From positions 1 through 24,070 of the forward strand of contig CAYHHA010000025.1 in the NCBI GenBank assembly GCA_964356315.1: a stretch of 24,070 bases of DNA, written 5' to 3'. Within the stretch, counting starts at the first letter, position 1; each line of letters begins with the position of its first letter. Shown here one piece after another: positions 5,790-12,641 of this stretch. Source of the stretch: CAYGFH01 sp964356315 (lineage in GTDB: Bacteria; Patescibacteriota; Microgenomatia; UBA10105; UBA927). The notes below the pieces were generated by a model. The model made no database searches and was not told where the DNA came from. It saw nothing but the letters and a program-made list of their open reading frames with translations. The translations under genes were made by a program, and so were the position numbers.

Positions 5790-8318
5790 ATGCTAAAAAC
5801 GCTCATAAAACTATTTCTTCTTCCATCGCTCATCATTCTCGTACCTCTTATGATCATGATGCACACACTCAAAAGTGGTGCAATTTCGGTTCAATCAATC
5901 AAAAAAGGTCTCGTTGCCTCAGGAGTTTATAGAGAAGCGCTGCGTTCTTTCCAGAAATCGCTCTTAGGATTCTCGGTATCAGATCTCGAGTCAAAGGCAA
6001 AAGATGATACAGAAGTCTCAGCATTCGCGAAAACATTCACGTCAGTTGTTTCAGAAAAATATGTTCAAGGAAAAATAGAAAAAGCCATTGACGATACGTC
6101 CTCTTGGGTGAAAGGGGATACAAAAACCCCACCGAGCATGTCGTTTGATGATCTCAAAACGATGATCTTGGAAAAGCAAAAAGGAACTATCGATGATATC
6201 GGATCGTTTCTCTCGGAGCTGAAAGACGCAGTACCCAAAGAACAAATCGATTCTGCTATGAAAGAATCCGGCCAATCTTCTGAAAGCATTCCGAACCCAT
6301 TTGATATCCAAACAATTCTACAAAAAAATCCAGTTATCGATCTGTCGCCCTTTGTGTATTGGATAAAAATGATGGCCTGGGGTGTACGAATTGGTTGGTA
6401 TATCACGCTTGTTTGTGTCAGCTTTGTCTGTCTCTTTGTGCTTTTGTTAAGTCGAGGTAATCGCACAAAAGTCCGCTGGATCGGGATAACGGGTATTTAT
6501 GCGTGTATCGGGATTTTCCTATTTTCCTACTTGGTTCGTGATCCATCATATGGGATTTCCCTGATTATCAAATGGATTCCTAAACAGTATGTGGATGTCG
6601 TGACACTTCTTTTTTCAACAATCACGCTAAAGCCACTTCTGCTGTTTTATGCTACGTCACAAAAGTTGCTTCAAGAGATCTCACTGATCAGCGTAGCATG
6701 TATTGTTCTGTCCTATTTGGATATCAAAAATCCATCGAATCGTAAAAATATCGGTACCGTGGTAATCGGGATACTTCTTATTGCAGGAGTTTACGTGATG
6801 ATATTCCCGAAATCGTCACCTATTCCGTTTATTGGAGCGTTTATTGGAACGCCGAAGTTGCATGCGTATACGAGTTCTATTTCGAAAGTAGAATCTATTG
6901 GGAAATCCGGTGGTACTATTTCAGTGGTCGGCGTAGAGGGAGTATCGACACTTTCTGTTCCAAAAGATTCATTGTTATATAAAACATCGTTCAAAGCATC
7001 TTCAATCACCTCTGTCACAGGCCTTCCTCCATCTGCAGAATTCGTGACTGGTATAGATTTTCAAGCGTCAGAAGCACTTCTCAGAAAACCAGCAAAGCTT
7101 GAAATCACTTTGGATGCACCGCCCAAAAAGCAGATACGTGGATTTGCTTATAGCGATAACGGCAAACAACTAACCATATTTCCAGTGACTGTTTCGGGGA
7201 ATACCGTGATTATTCCGGTTATGCATTTTAGTGGGTACGGCATTATCACGGTGCCAGATACGTTCAAAAGCGCTCAGCACGCCAATGATGTTCGGACTCA
7301 ATCACAGCAAGATATTTTAAGTTTCCTGTCTTGGATCCAAGTGACACAGGCATTTGGAGTAAATGAAAAATTTACCGATGCCCAGAAAAAAGGATTACAG
7401 GACATATTGACCGCATGGTGGAGCGCTGGAGTGAAGCCATTTTTAGAACAGAGTCTCAGGGATACAAAAGAAATTGTCCCCGCCGCGAAAGAGTACACGA
7501 TTTGGCTCCAGGCAGTACAGGCTTTTGGGTTTGAATCGTATTTTTCGGCAACGATAAAGACCAGTGAAACATTCCTCGCAAAAGCGATCGTACGGGCATC
7601 AGAAGAGGCCAGCAGATTGTGTACAGAATCTCACGATCCCTCACAAGCAGGAGTCCTCCTTAAGCTGTATGCGATTGCAGAAGGGTTGGGCTTGGATGGC
7701 GTGGGAGGACTTCGTGTGGATACTCTCAAAAAACAAGCGCTCAACTGTGCAAGATTTAAACTTACGATAGAATCTCAATTTACTGTAGCTGATGGCAAGG
7801 TTTGCCCTGTCGGAGAAGATGAGACCTATTCTGGCGAAATCGAACTTACTCCAGATGAAGACTTTACCTTGTCCGGCAAGGGGATTGTGAAAGCAGATTC
7901 TATACAGGTATGCGCCGTAGAATGTCGAATAGAAGAAGGAGATGGTCCTGTCGAAGCGACGGTTGAAATTCCAGGCGTGCTGTTTGGCGCGTCTTCCGAT
8001 GTCAAAGATATCTCAATCCCACTGGTTGTCACCGATGACACACGGGTCCAATATGATTGTTCGTATACCGTTCCGGGAACAGATACGGATTTCGGGTACC
8101 ATAGACCATTTGGCTGGGATAGCGCATTTTATACTATGCATGACGAGGATCGAATAGGGTTATTTGAATATCTGTTTACTGGGTGGCAACGAAACAGTTC
8201 AGGAGATGTGTTTGCGATCAAACAATACGATCGAATAAAAAAGCCAACCATCATGGGTATGGGCGTCCCAGTTCATGAAGTTACGACCCTTAAGCTTCTG
8301 CATACGCCCAAGAAATAA
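5790..8318 (+). CDS. Large multi-pass membrane protein with ectodomain, unknown function
   Basis: An 842-residue protein that I cannot place in a named family. Residues 3-25 form a first membrane segment. Residues 30-190 are mostly helical and charged, probably external. Hydrophobic segments follow at about 203-221, 231-249, 272-288, 295-310 and 321-339. The rest (345-842) is a large, probably external part. Within it, 375-487 is a beta-rich stretch (GGTISVVG, LSVPKDSL, KPAKLEITL, HFSGYGIITV) with the rhythm of a ZU5-like domain (inference). Helical repeats start near 514, 572 and 623 (WIQVTQAFG, WLQAVQAFG, LLKLYAIAEGLG), followed by a Cys-containing beta region with several acidic loops. It is probably a cell-surface or adhesion/sensor protein. 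Confidence 0.9.
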   Translation: MLKTLIKLFLLPSLIILVPLMIMMHTLKSGAISVQSIKKGLVASGVYREALRSFQKSLLGFSVSDLESKAKDDTEVSAFAKTFTSVVSEKYVQGKIEKAIDDTSSWVKGDTKTPPSMSFDDLKTMILEKQKGTIDDIGSFLSELKDAVPKEQIDSAMKESGQSSESIPNPFDIQTILQKNPVIDLSPFVYWIKMMAWGVRIGWYITLVCVSFVCLFVLLLSRGNRTKVRWIGITGIYACIGIFLFSYLVRDPSYGISLIIKWIPKQYVDVVTLLFSTITLKPLLLFYATSQKLLQEISLISVACIVLSYLDIKNPSNRKNIGTVVIGILLIAGVYVMIFPKSSPIPFIGAFIGTPKLHAYTSSISKVESIGKSGGTISVVGVEGVSTLSVPKDSLLYKTSFKASSITSVTGLPPSAEFVTGIDFQASEALLRKPAKLEITLDAPPKKQIRGFAYSDNGKQLTIFPVTVSGNTVIIPVMHFSGYGIITVPDTFKSAQHANDVRTQSQQDILSFLSWIQVTQAFGVNEKFTDAQKKGLQDILTAWWSAGVKPFLEQSLRDTKEIVPAAKEYTIWLQAVQAFGFESYFSATIKTSETFLAKAIVRASEEASRLCTESHDPSQAGVLLKLYAIAEGLGLDGVGGLRVDTLKKQALNCARFKLTIESQFTVADGKVCPVGEDETYSGEIELTPDEDFTLSGKGIVKADSIQVCAVECRIEEGDGPVEATVEIPGVLFGASSDVKDISIPLVVTDDTRVQYDCSYTVPGTDTDFGYHRPFGWDSAFYTMHDEDRIGLFEYLFTGWQRNSSGDVFAIKQYDRIKKPTIMGMGVPVHEVTTLKLLHTPKK

Positions 8319-8364
8319 TTTCCCTGTTTTTTTCTCGTACATCGTATAGAATAGATCTCTAGCT

Positions 8365-8994
8365 ATGAGTACATTTTCTATTATGAGATCGCTTGTTCCT
8401 CGAGGAAAATATCGTGGTCTTATCGTTGCCATACTTGCCCTCATCTACTATTGGTCATCAGCTGCGGCACCTGTTGGAAAAAATGCGGTAAGTACCATCT
8501 CTCCGACACAGCAATCAGCGCTCGGCGTATCGACAGAGTCGACGCAGGAGCGCACAGTGGGGAATCCATCTGAAAAAATAAAAGCACTCGTGCTTCATGT
8601 CGTCGATGGAGATACGGTAACGGTACAGATCGGATCAGTTAAAGAAACCATTCGATTGATTGGTATAGATACTCCAGAGGTAGTTGACCCTCGAAAGCCG
8701 GTGCAATGCTTCGGCAAAGAAGCATCAGATAAAGCAAAAGAACTTCTATCGGGGAAAACAATTTTTCTGCAATCAGACAGTTCACAAGGAGAGCGGGATA
8801 AGTATAAACGGTTACTTCGGTATGTTTTTTTGGAAGATGGGACAAATTTCAATGAATATATGATTCGTGAAGGATACGCGCATGAATACACGTATCAAAG
8901 CAATCCCTATCAATATCAAAACGAATTCATAAGAGCTCAAGAAGATGCCCGCAAAAATAAACGTGGGTTTTGGGCTGAGGATGTGTGTAATTAA
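8365..8994 (+). CDS. Exported SNase-like nuclease (second copy)
   Basis: A thermonuclease-family protein of 209 residues. A basic start and a hydrophobic helix (about 18-32) act as signal/anchor, followed by a Ser/Thr-rich linker to about 70. The SNase domain then has VVDGDTV (79-85), IRLIGIDTPE with Arg97, Asp102, Thr103 and Glu105, and DKYKRLLRYV with Arg149, so all catalytic residues are present. It ends with GFWAEDVC; Cys115 and Cys208 could form a disulfide. Unlike the copy at 3048 it has no extra Cys-rich tail, and the two differ widely, so they are not a recent duplication. A TAGAAT at 8347-8352 may be the -10. Confidence 0.95.
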   Translation: MSTFSIMRSLVPRGKYRGLIVAILALIYYWSSAAAPVGKNAVSTISPTQQSALGVSTESTQERTVGNPSEKIKALVLHVVDGDTVTVQIGSVKETIRLIGIDTPEVVDPRKPVQCFGKEASDKAKELLSGKTIFLQSDSSQGERDKYKRLLRYVFLEDGTNFNEYMIREGYAHEYTYQSNPYQYQNEFIRAQEDARKNKRGFWAEDVCN

Positions 8995-9003
8995 TTTTTC
9001 TGG

Positions 9004-9009
9004 TATGCT
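9004..9009 (+). promoter_or_regulatory. Extended -10 box (TGGTATGCT)
   Basis: TATGCT preceded by TGG ends 6 nt before the ATG at 9016, predicting a leaderless message although the upstream gene ends only 21 nt before the start. Confidence 0.55.
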
Positions 9010-9015
9010 TTTGTT

Positions 9016-9591
9016 ATGTCTAGAAAGAAAAAGCATGTCGCAAGTAATTATCGATACAAAAACTCTGTTTATTTTTTCATCAGCGTAATCATAGCTATTG
9101 GATTATTTCAAAACGAGACAATTCATGCATATCTATTGCAACTTGAGCGTCTTGAATATCTCGGAGCAGTAGTAGCTGGGTTTTTTTGGGTATCTACACT
9201 TGCTATCGCACCCGCATCGATTGTTCTTTTTATTCTTGCAGAAAATTTACCTATCATTCCTATCGCGCTACTTGGTGGTTTGGGGGCATTAATTGGGGAT
9301 AGTGTCATCTTTCGATTTATCCGTCATTCAAATATTTCTGATGAAATACTGGACATATTTAATGATCTCGGTGGTAGAAAACTAACTCATCTGTTTCAAT
9401 CAAGGCACTTACGATGGACATGGCCATTTATTGGAGCGCTCATTATTATTTCTCCCTTGCCAGATGAGCTTGGAGTAAGCTTGATGGGCATATCAAAATT
9501 GAAGTTTTGGCAATTCGCGCTTATCTCCTTTGTGCTTAATTCAGCCGGAATTTTGCTCCTCCTATCTGCCTCAACTATTATAAAACCTTAA
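9016..9591 (+). CDS. DedA/VTT-like integral membrane protein
   Basis: A 191-residue protein with about five hydrophobic segments (roughly 18-36, 47-70, 78-95, 135-150 and 165-187) after a basic N-terminus. The block LLGGLGALIGDSVIFRFIR resembles the G-x-x-G-D part of DedA/VTT proteins, and SPLPDELGVSLMGISKL resembles their conserved Pro/Gly re-entrant motif. DedA relatives move or scramble lipids across the inner membrane. The similarity is by eye and partial, and the protein is shorter than the classical family, so the function is only suggested. Confidence 0.75.
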   Translation: MSRKKKHVASNYRYKNSVYFFISVIIAIGLFQNETIHAYLLQLERLEYLGAVVAGFFWVSTLAIAPASIVLFILAENLPIIPIALLGGLGALIGDSVIFRFIRHSNISDEILDIFNDLGGRKLTHLFQSRHLRWTWPFIGALIIISPLPDELGVSLMGISKLKFWQFALISFVLNSAGILLLLSASTIIKP

Positions 9592-9600
9592 ATAATATTT

Positions 9601-9677
9601 CCACCTCGGAGGTGGCAGTCAAAATCGAGGCTAAATTTACATAAAAATTCTACACTTTTTTTCCACCTCGGAGGTGG
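9601..9677. repeat. 77-bp element, copy A (two CCACCTCGGAGGTGG palindromes)
   Basis: A perfect 15-bp palindrome CCACCTCGGAGGTGG at 9601-9615 recurs at 9663-9677, exactly 62 bp later. The second copy is extended by TTT and AAA to a 21-bp palindrome (9660-9680). Between them is AGTCAAAATCGAGGCTAAATTT and an A/T-rich stretch. The element begins 9 nt after the stop of the DedA-like gene and ends 94 nt before nrtR. It matches copy B at 11665-11741 at about 66 of 77 positions (hand count). No T-run follows the hairpins, so they are not ordinary terminators. Confidence 0.9.
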
Positions 9678-9753
9678 AAATCAGAATCCGCCATCAGAAT
9701 AAAATTTCTATTTTCTTATAAATCAAATTTAGACGTGGCATGAGTACATATGG

Positions 9754-9759
9754 TATAGT
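9754..9759 (+). promoter_or_regulatory. Extended -10 box of nrtR (TGGTATAGT)
   Basis: TATAGT with an upstream TGG ends 12 nt before the ATG at 9772. The leader would be about five bases. Confidence 0.5.
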
Positions 9760-9771
9760 TGTGCGGGAGAA

Positions 9772-10386
9772 ATGATTCGTATAAATGATATGAATATTTT
9801 GCATGCAGTTTCTATAAAAATGGTTTTGTTTTCCGTGATAGACGGAAAACTTATGGTGTATTTGCCCGACGGTGTTCTCCCATCAGTAAACCTATCTTCT
9901 GCTTCCTCCTTCGAAGATGCAGTGACTAGTATCCTCTCAACACTTTCATTATCCATTAACGATGGATATATAGAGCAATTGAATACTGCTATTGTTCCAG
10001 AGTCTGATATACGCGTTTCAGTAAATTATTATATGTTGCTGGAAGAAGGTAAGCGCAGCAAGTTCTTATTTGCTGGATGGAGAGATGCTCATAGCCAGTT
10101 TCTAGATTCTTCAACGATGACATACGCGGTAAAGAGATTACAGTGGAAAATAGAGTATACAAATATTATATATAGTCTTCTTCCTTTGGAATTTACGCTC
10201 ACTCAACTACAAGTAGTATATGAGGCCATACTAGGAAGGCAATTAGATAAACGTAATTTCAGAAAAAAAATTCTATCCCTTGGAATGTTGATAGATACCA
10301 AAAAGAAAACAATCCAAGGGAGGGCGCGCCCCGCTGAAATTTATTCATTTAAATCCAGAGAAATGACATTTGTAGAAGTTCTCTAA
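9772..10386 (+). CDS. nrtR: NrtR-type transcription regulator with degenerate Nudix domain
   Basis: NrtR proteins join a Nudix-fold sensor of ADP-ribose-type nucleotides to a winged helix, and usually repress NAD-related genes. The C-terminal half (about 117-195) is diagnostic: AVKRLQWKIEYTNIIYSLLP, FTLTQLQVVYEAILG, QLDKRNFRKKILSLG and RARPAEIYSF. The N-terminal half keeps the fold's strands (VSIKMVLFSVIDGKLMVYL, VSVNYYMLL), but the Nudix box is lost. Where REuxEE would be expected the sequence reads EDAVTSILSTLSLSI, so it should not hydrolyse nucleotides. The effector is unknown. It is followed by an HD gene whose promoter region carries two inverted repeats, and preceded by palindrome element A; both are candidate targets. 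Confidence 0.9.
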   Translation: MIRINDMNILHAVSIKMVLFSVIDGKLMVYLPDGVLPSVNLSSASSFEDAVTSILSTLSLSINDGYIEQLNTAIVPESDIRVSVNYYMLLEEGKRSKFLFAGWRDAHSQFLDSSTMTYAVKRLQWKIEYTNIIYSLLPLEFTLTQLQVVYEAILGRQLDKRNFRKKILSLGMLIDTKKKTIQGRARPAEIYSFKSREMTFVEVL

Positions 10387-10398
10387 TCAAATCTCTTC

Positions 10399-10428
10399 TT
10401 GACCCCCAAATTTGCATAGTGTCATAAT
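10399..10428 (+). promoter_or_regulatory. Promoter of the first HD gene
   Basis: A TTGACC -35 (10399-10404) and CATAAT -10 (10423-10428) are spaced by 18 bp, giving a leader of about 55 nt. TACACT at 10454-10459 is a possible second -10. Both -10 boxes lie inside the inverted repeats described for this gap. Confidence 0.5.
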
Positions 10429-10435
10429 AACACTA
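10417..10435. promoter_or_regulatory. Inverted repeat 1 (TAGTGT-N7-ACACTA), candidate operator
   Basis: A 19-bp inverted repeat with perfect 6-bp arms overlaps the -10 box of the HD gene, directly downstream of nrtR. Position and symmetry are those of a repressor site; NrtR is the obvious candidate (inference). Confidence 0.65.
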
Positions 10436-10442
10436 AGTATTA

Positions 10443-10459
10443 AGTGTATTTATTACACT
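10443..10459. promoter_or_regulatory. Inverted repeat 2 (AGTGT-N7-ACACT), candidate operator
   Basis: The same half-sites and the same 7-bp spacer as repeat 1, with centres 25 bp apart. It lies just downstream of the predicted transcription start, so two repressor dimers could block the promoter. Confidence 0.65.
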
Positions 10460-10490
10460 AAATAGATAGTAATAATCTCGAAATATCCAT

Positions 10491-11255
10491 ATGGTATTTG
10501 CTGTGGAATCTGCGTCAGATTGGTATAGCTTGCACCCATGGGAACATGCTGGGAGGTTCGATGGATACTCCCGAGCAGTTGTCGGCATAGAGCGAATGCA
10601 TCAAATGTCGGGTGAATGGGTTTTACCTAGAGGGTATTTTGAAGGATTTATGCCAGGCGATGAACTTTGGGAAAATCCGAATCATATATTTGAAAAAGAA
10701 AATCCCCATAATAAAGCACATAATCCTCGGGTAGTGATAGCTGCATATCATATAGCGCTATATGAATTCCGTGATCGACCCGAAGATCTGCCAAAAATAC
10801 TACCTATTATTTTAGAAACGTTAAAATGGCATGATATACGGCAGGGGCGAGATGAGAATAATCCCTATCATGGGATTCAAGCGTCAGCATTATTTCGACA
10901 GGATTCGCAAACCGCTTTGAAATATTCACCACAGGAGATTGAAGATATCGCCTATCTCATAGCTCATCATTCAGATAGAAACTATCCCCCCGAGGATGCA
11001 CAGCTGACACGATTGAAGGAGTTATTTGATATCATACGTGATGCTGACGCCTGCGAGTTAACTCGTGCGCCTCTCCATTTCCCCTTGTATGGAAAAAACA
11101 GAATAGAGTTGCATACCGAAGCTGCAAAACTATTTAATTTGCCAGATGTTATGAGACTCTTGCAACTCGAAGCTGATCGTTTTGAAGATTGCGATATTGT
11201 AGAAGCTCAATGGAAGGCAGCACAAATTTTAGGATTAATACCATATGAATCGTAA
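10491..11255 (+). CDS. HD-domain phosphohydrolase
   Basis: A 254-residue protein of the HD superfamily, metal-dependent phosphohydrolases often acting on nucleotides. The HD pair is His114-Asp115 (LKWHDIRQGRDENNPYHG). His77 (HNPRVVIAAY) is a likely first ligand, His159/His160 (IAHHSDRN) and Asp184/Asp186 (IIRDADACELTR) the later ones, so the metal site looks complete. The N-terminal 70 residues (WYSLHPWEHAGRF, LPRGYFEGFMPGDELW) are extra and not recognised. The substrate is unknown. Its 3' end overlaps the next gene by 11 nt, so the two are translated together. Probably controlled through the inverted repeats upstream. Confidence 0.88.
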   Translation: MVFAVESASDWYSLHPWEHAGRFDGYSRAVVGIERMHQMSGEWVLPRGYFEGFMPGDELWENPNHIFEKENPHNKAHNPRVVIAAYHIALYEFRDRPEDLPKILPIILETLKWHDIRQGRDENNPYHGIQASALFRQDSQTALKYSPQEIEDIAYLIAHHSDRNYPPEDAQLTRLKELFDIIRDADACELTRAPLHFPLYGKNRIELHTEAAKLFNLPDVMRLLQLEADRFEDCDIVEAQWKAAQILGLIPYES

Positions 11256-11652
11256 AGCACTATATCTATATATTCATTCTCACGATGTTGGTGTGTTGTC
11301 AACAGTCTCTGCTAGTGGAGCTCCTGAAGCAGCGCTTATGCAATTTGGAGATACCAAGCGTTTCGAGTTGATTTTCGATACGCTCAGTACAACGCGCAAA
11401 TATAAAAATTTACAGCAGAATCCGCGTGTTGCATTTACTATTGGGCGAAACGACGGCACGACCGTTCAATACGAAGGGATTGCGAGTGAATTATCAGGTG
11501 GTGAATTAACAAAGTATAAAAAAATTATGTTTGCAAAAAATAGTGAATTTCAAAAATGGGAAACACTTCCAAATATGACCTATTTCAAAGTCACACCAAA
11601 ATGGATCCGGTACGCATGTATGGATCATCCCCCATGGGAAATTACTTTTTGA
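11245..11652 (+). CDS. Pyridoxamine 5'-phosphate oxidase-like flavin split-barrel protein
   Basis: A 135-residue FMN-binding split-barrel protein. The opening helix is followed by VGVLSTVSASGAPEAALMQF, then FELIFDTLSTTRKYKNLQQNPRVAFTIG and VQYEGIASEL, the normal order of strands in this superfamily. It is too short and divergent for true PdxH; relatives bind FMN, F420 or haem, and many only bind. The ATG lies inside the last codons of the HD gene (11-nt overlap in another frame), which indicates translational coupling and a joint role. It ends 12 nt before palindrome element B. Confidence 0.9.
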   Translation: MNRKALYLYIHSHDVGVLSTVSASGAPEAALMQFGDTKRFELIFDTLSTTRKYKNLQQNPRVAFTIGRNDGTTVQYEGIASELSGGELTKYKKIMFAKNSEFQKWETLPNMTYFKVTPKWIRYACMDHPPWEITF

Positions 11653-11664
11653 CGCCAATTTTTT

Positions 11665-11741
11665 CCACCTCGGAGGTGGTAGTCAAAATCGAGGCTAAAT
11701 TTCGACAATAAAATTCAATTTTTTTTCCACCTCGGAGGTGG
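11665..11741. repeat. 77-bp element, copy B (two CCACCTCGGAGGTGG palindromes)
   Basis: The 15-bp palindrome at 11665-11679 recurs at 11727-11741, again exactly 62 bp apart; the second copy extends to 21 bp (11724-11744). The 23 bases after the first palindrome match copy A at 22 positions. As with copy A it starts just after a stop codon and lies about 110 bp before the next start. The two copies are direct repeats about 2.06 kb apart, bracketing nrtR, the first HD gene and the flavin protein. Confidence 0.9.
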
Positions 11742-11842
11742 AAATATAATTCTTGTCAGAAAATGTGTGTTCTCGGTCTGATGATGAAACTATTTCAGAT
11801 AACTCCTGAGTAGAAATTATTTTGTTCTGACGCCATGTTTGA

Positions 11843-11848
11843 TACAAT
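11843..11848 (+). promoter_or_regulatory. -10 box (TACAAT) deciding the start of the second HD gene
   Basis: TACAAT (in GATACAAT) ends 7 nt before the ATG at 11856 and lies inside the longer reading that would begin at 11835. A leaderless start at 11856 fits the pattern of the rest of the window. Confidence 0.6.
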
Positions 11849-11855
11849 CCTGAGA

Positions 11856-12578
11856 ATGAGAGCAATCGAAATAGCGCCAAGTGGGTCTATCACAATTGAA
11901 ACGGGCTTTATACATAGCGGAACAGCACAATCCGAGGAATCGAAACAGCGGTCGATCGCATTTTTGCGAAGTGAAATCAAGGTCCTGCCGAGCGTAGAGT
12001 ATCTACAAAAATTTGAACCAAACGAGAAAATTATCCCAATAGATAAACTTGAAGCTCAATATCACCAAAGAGATCATGCAGGTCATGTATTAGTGCTAAC
12101 GACTCTCTATCTAAAACGTTTGCAGGGAAGGCGGATTATCTCAGTATCTGATCGAGAAATAGAAGCGCTTGGTTGGACTGCTGTGTATCACGATTGTATG
12201 CGAGTTGATGATGGTGAAGATGCATCTCATGGGGAGAGAGCCGCTCATGCCATAGAAGAGAATGTGCATGGATTTTTTGACGCCATCGAAGGAGATATTC
12301 GGCCATTGGTATGCAGGATTATTCGTGAACATGTACCTAATGATGCTCAAGATATGCATCCTTTAAGTAGAATTTTTAAAGATATGGATAACATGCTTTG
12401 GATTCGCACTGAAGATTTGGACACGCAATTTTTACGAATTGAGGAAGCTCTAGATATGCTTCCTATAGCACATGCTCTACTAGATGAAACGGAAAAGATT
12501 ATGAAAACTGAAAAAGATGGATTTAAAGCAGTTCTCATTGCTGCAACAAGGTTGGGAATCATTGATGGTCAGGATTAA
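11856..12578 (+). CDS. Second HD-domain phosphohydrolase
   Basis: A 240-residue HD-superfamily protein if started at the ATG preceded by TACAAT (an in-frame ATG at 11835 would add seven residues). The site reads HQRDHAGHVLVLTTLY with His74/His77, then VYHDCMRVDDGEDASHG with the His112-Asp113 pair, then IIREHVPND and FKDMDNMLW. Its HD block has the same layout as in the gene at 10491 (HD, R, D, then HG and Ala), so the two belong to related subfamilies although the rest has diverged. The substrate is unknown. It shares the upstream palindrome element with nrtR, which suggests common control. Confidence 0.85.
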   Translation: MRAIEIAPSGSITIETGFIHSGTAQSEESKQRSIAFLRSEIKVLPSVEYLQKFEPNEKIIPIDKLEAQYHQRDHAGHVLVLTTLYLKRLQGRRIISVSDREIEALGWTAVYHDCMRVDDGEDASHGERAAHAIEENVHGFFDAIEGDIRPLVCRIIREHVPNDAQDMHPLSRIFKDMDNMLWIRTEDLDTQFLRIEEALDMLPIAHALLDETEKIMKTEKDGFKAVLIAATRLGIIDGQD

Positions 12579-12641
12579 AAAAGATTATTAGATGCAAGTT
12601 ACATCAATCGGAAATAGAACTAAAATCGGTAAATGAAGGAA

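Noticed and set aside
9601..11741. Palindromic repeats read as a CRISPR array or as terminators
   Set aside because: There are only two pairs 2 kb apart with a conserved, not variable, inner block, so it is not CRISPR; no T-run follows the hairpins on either strand, so they are not standard terminators.
11835..11855. Seven-residue N-terminal extension of the second HD protein
   Set aside because: It would contain the -10 box TACAAT that fits a leaderless start at 11856.
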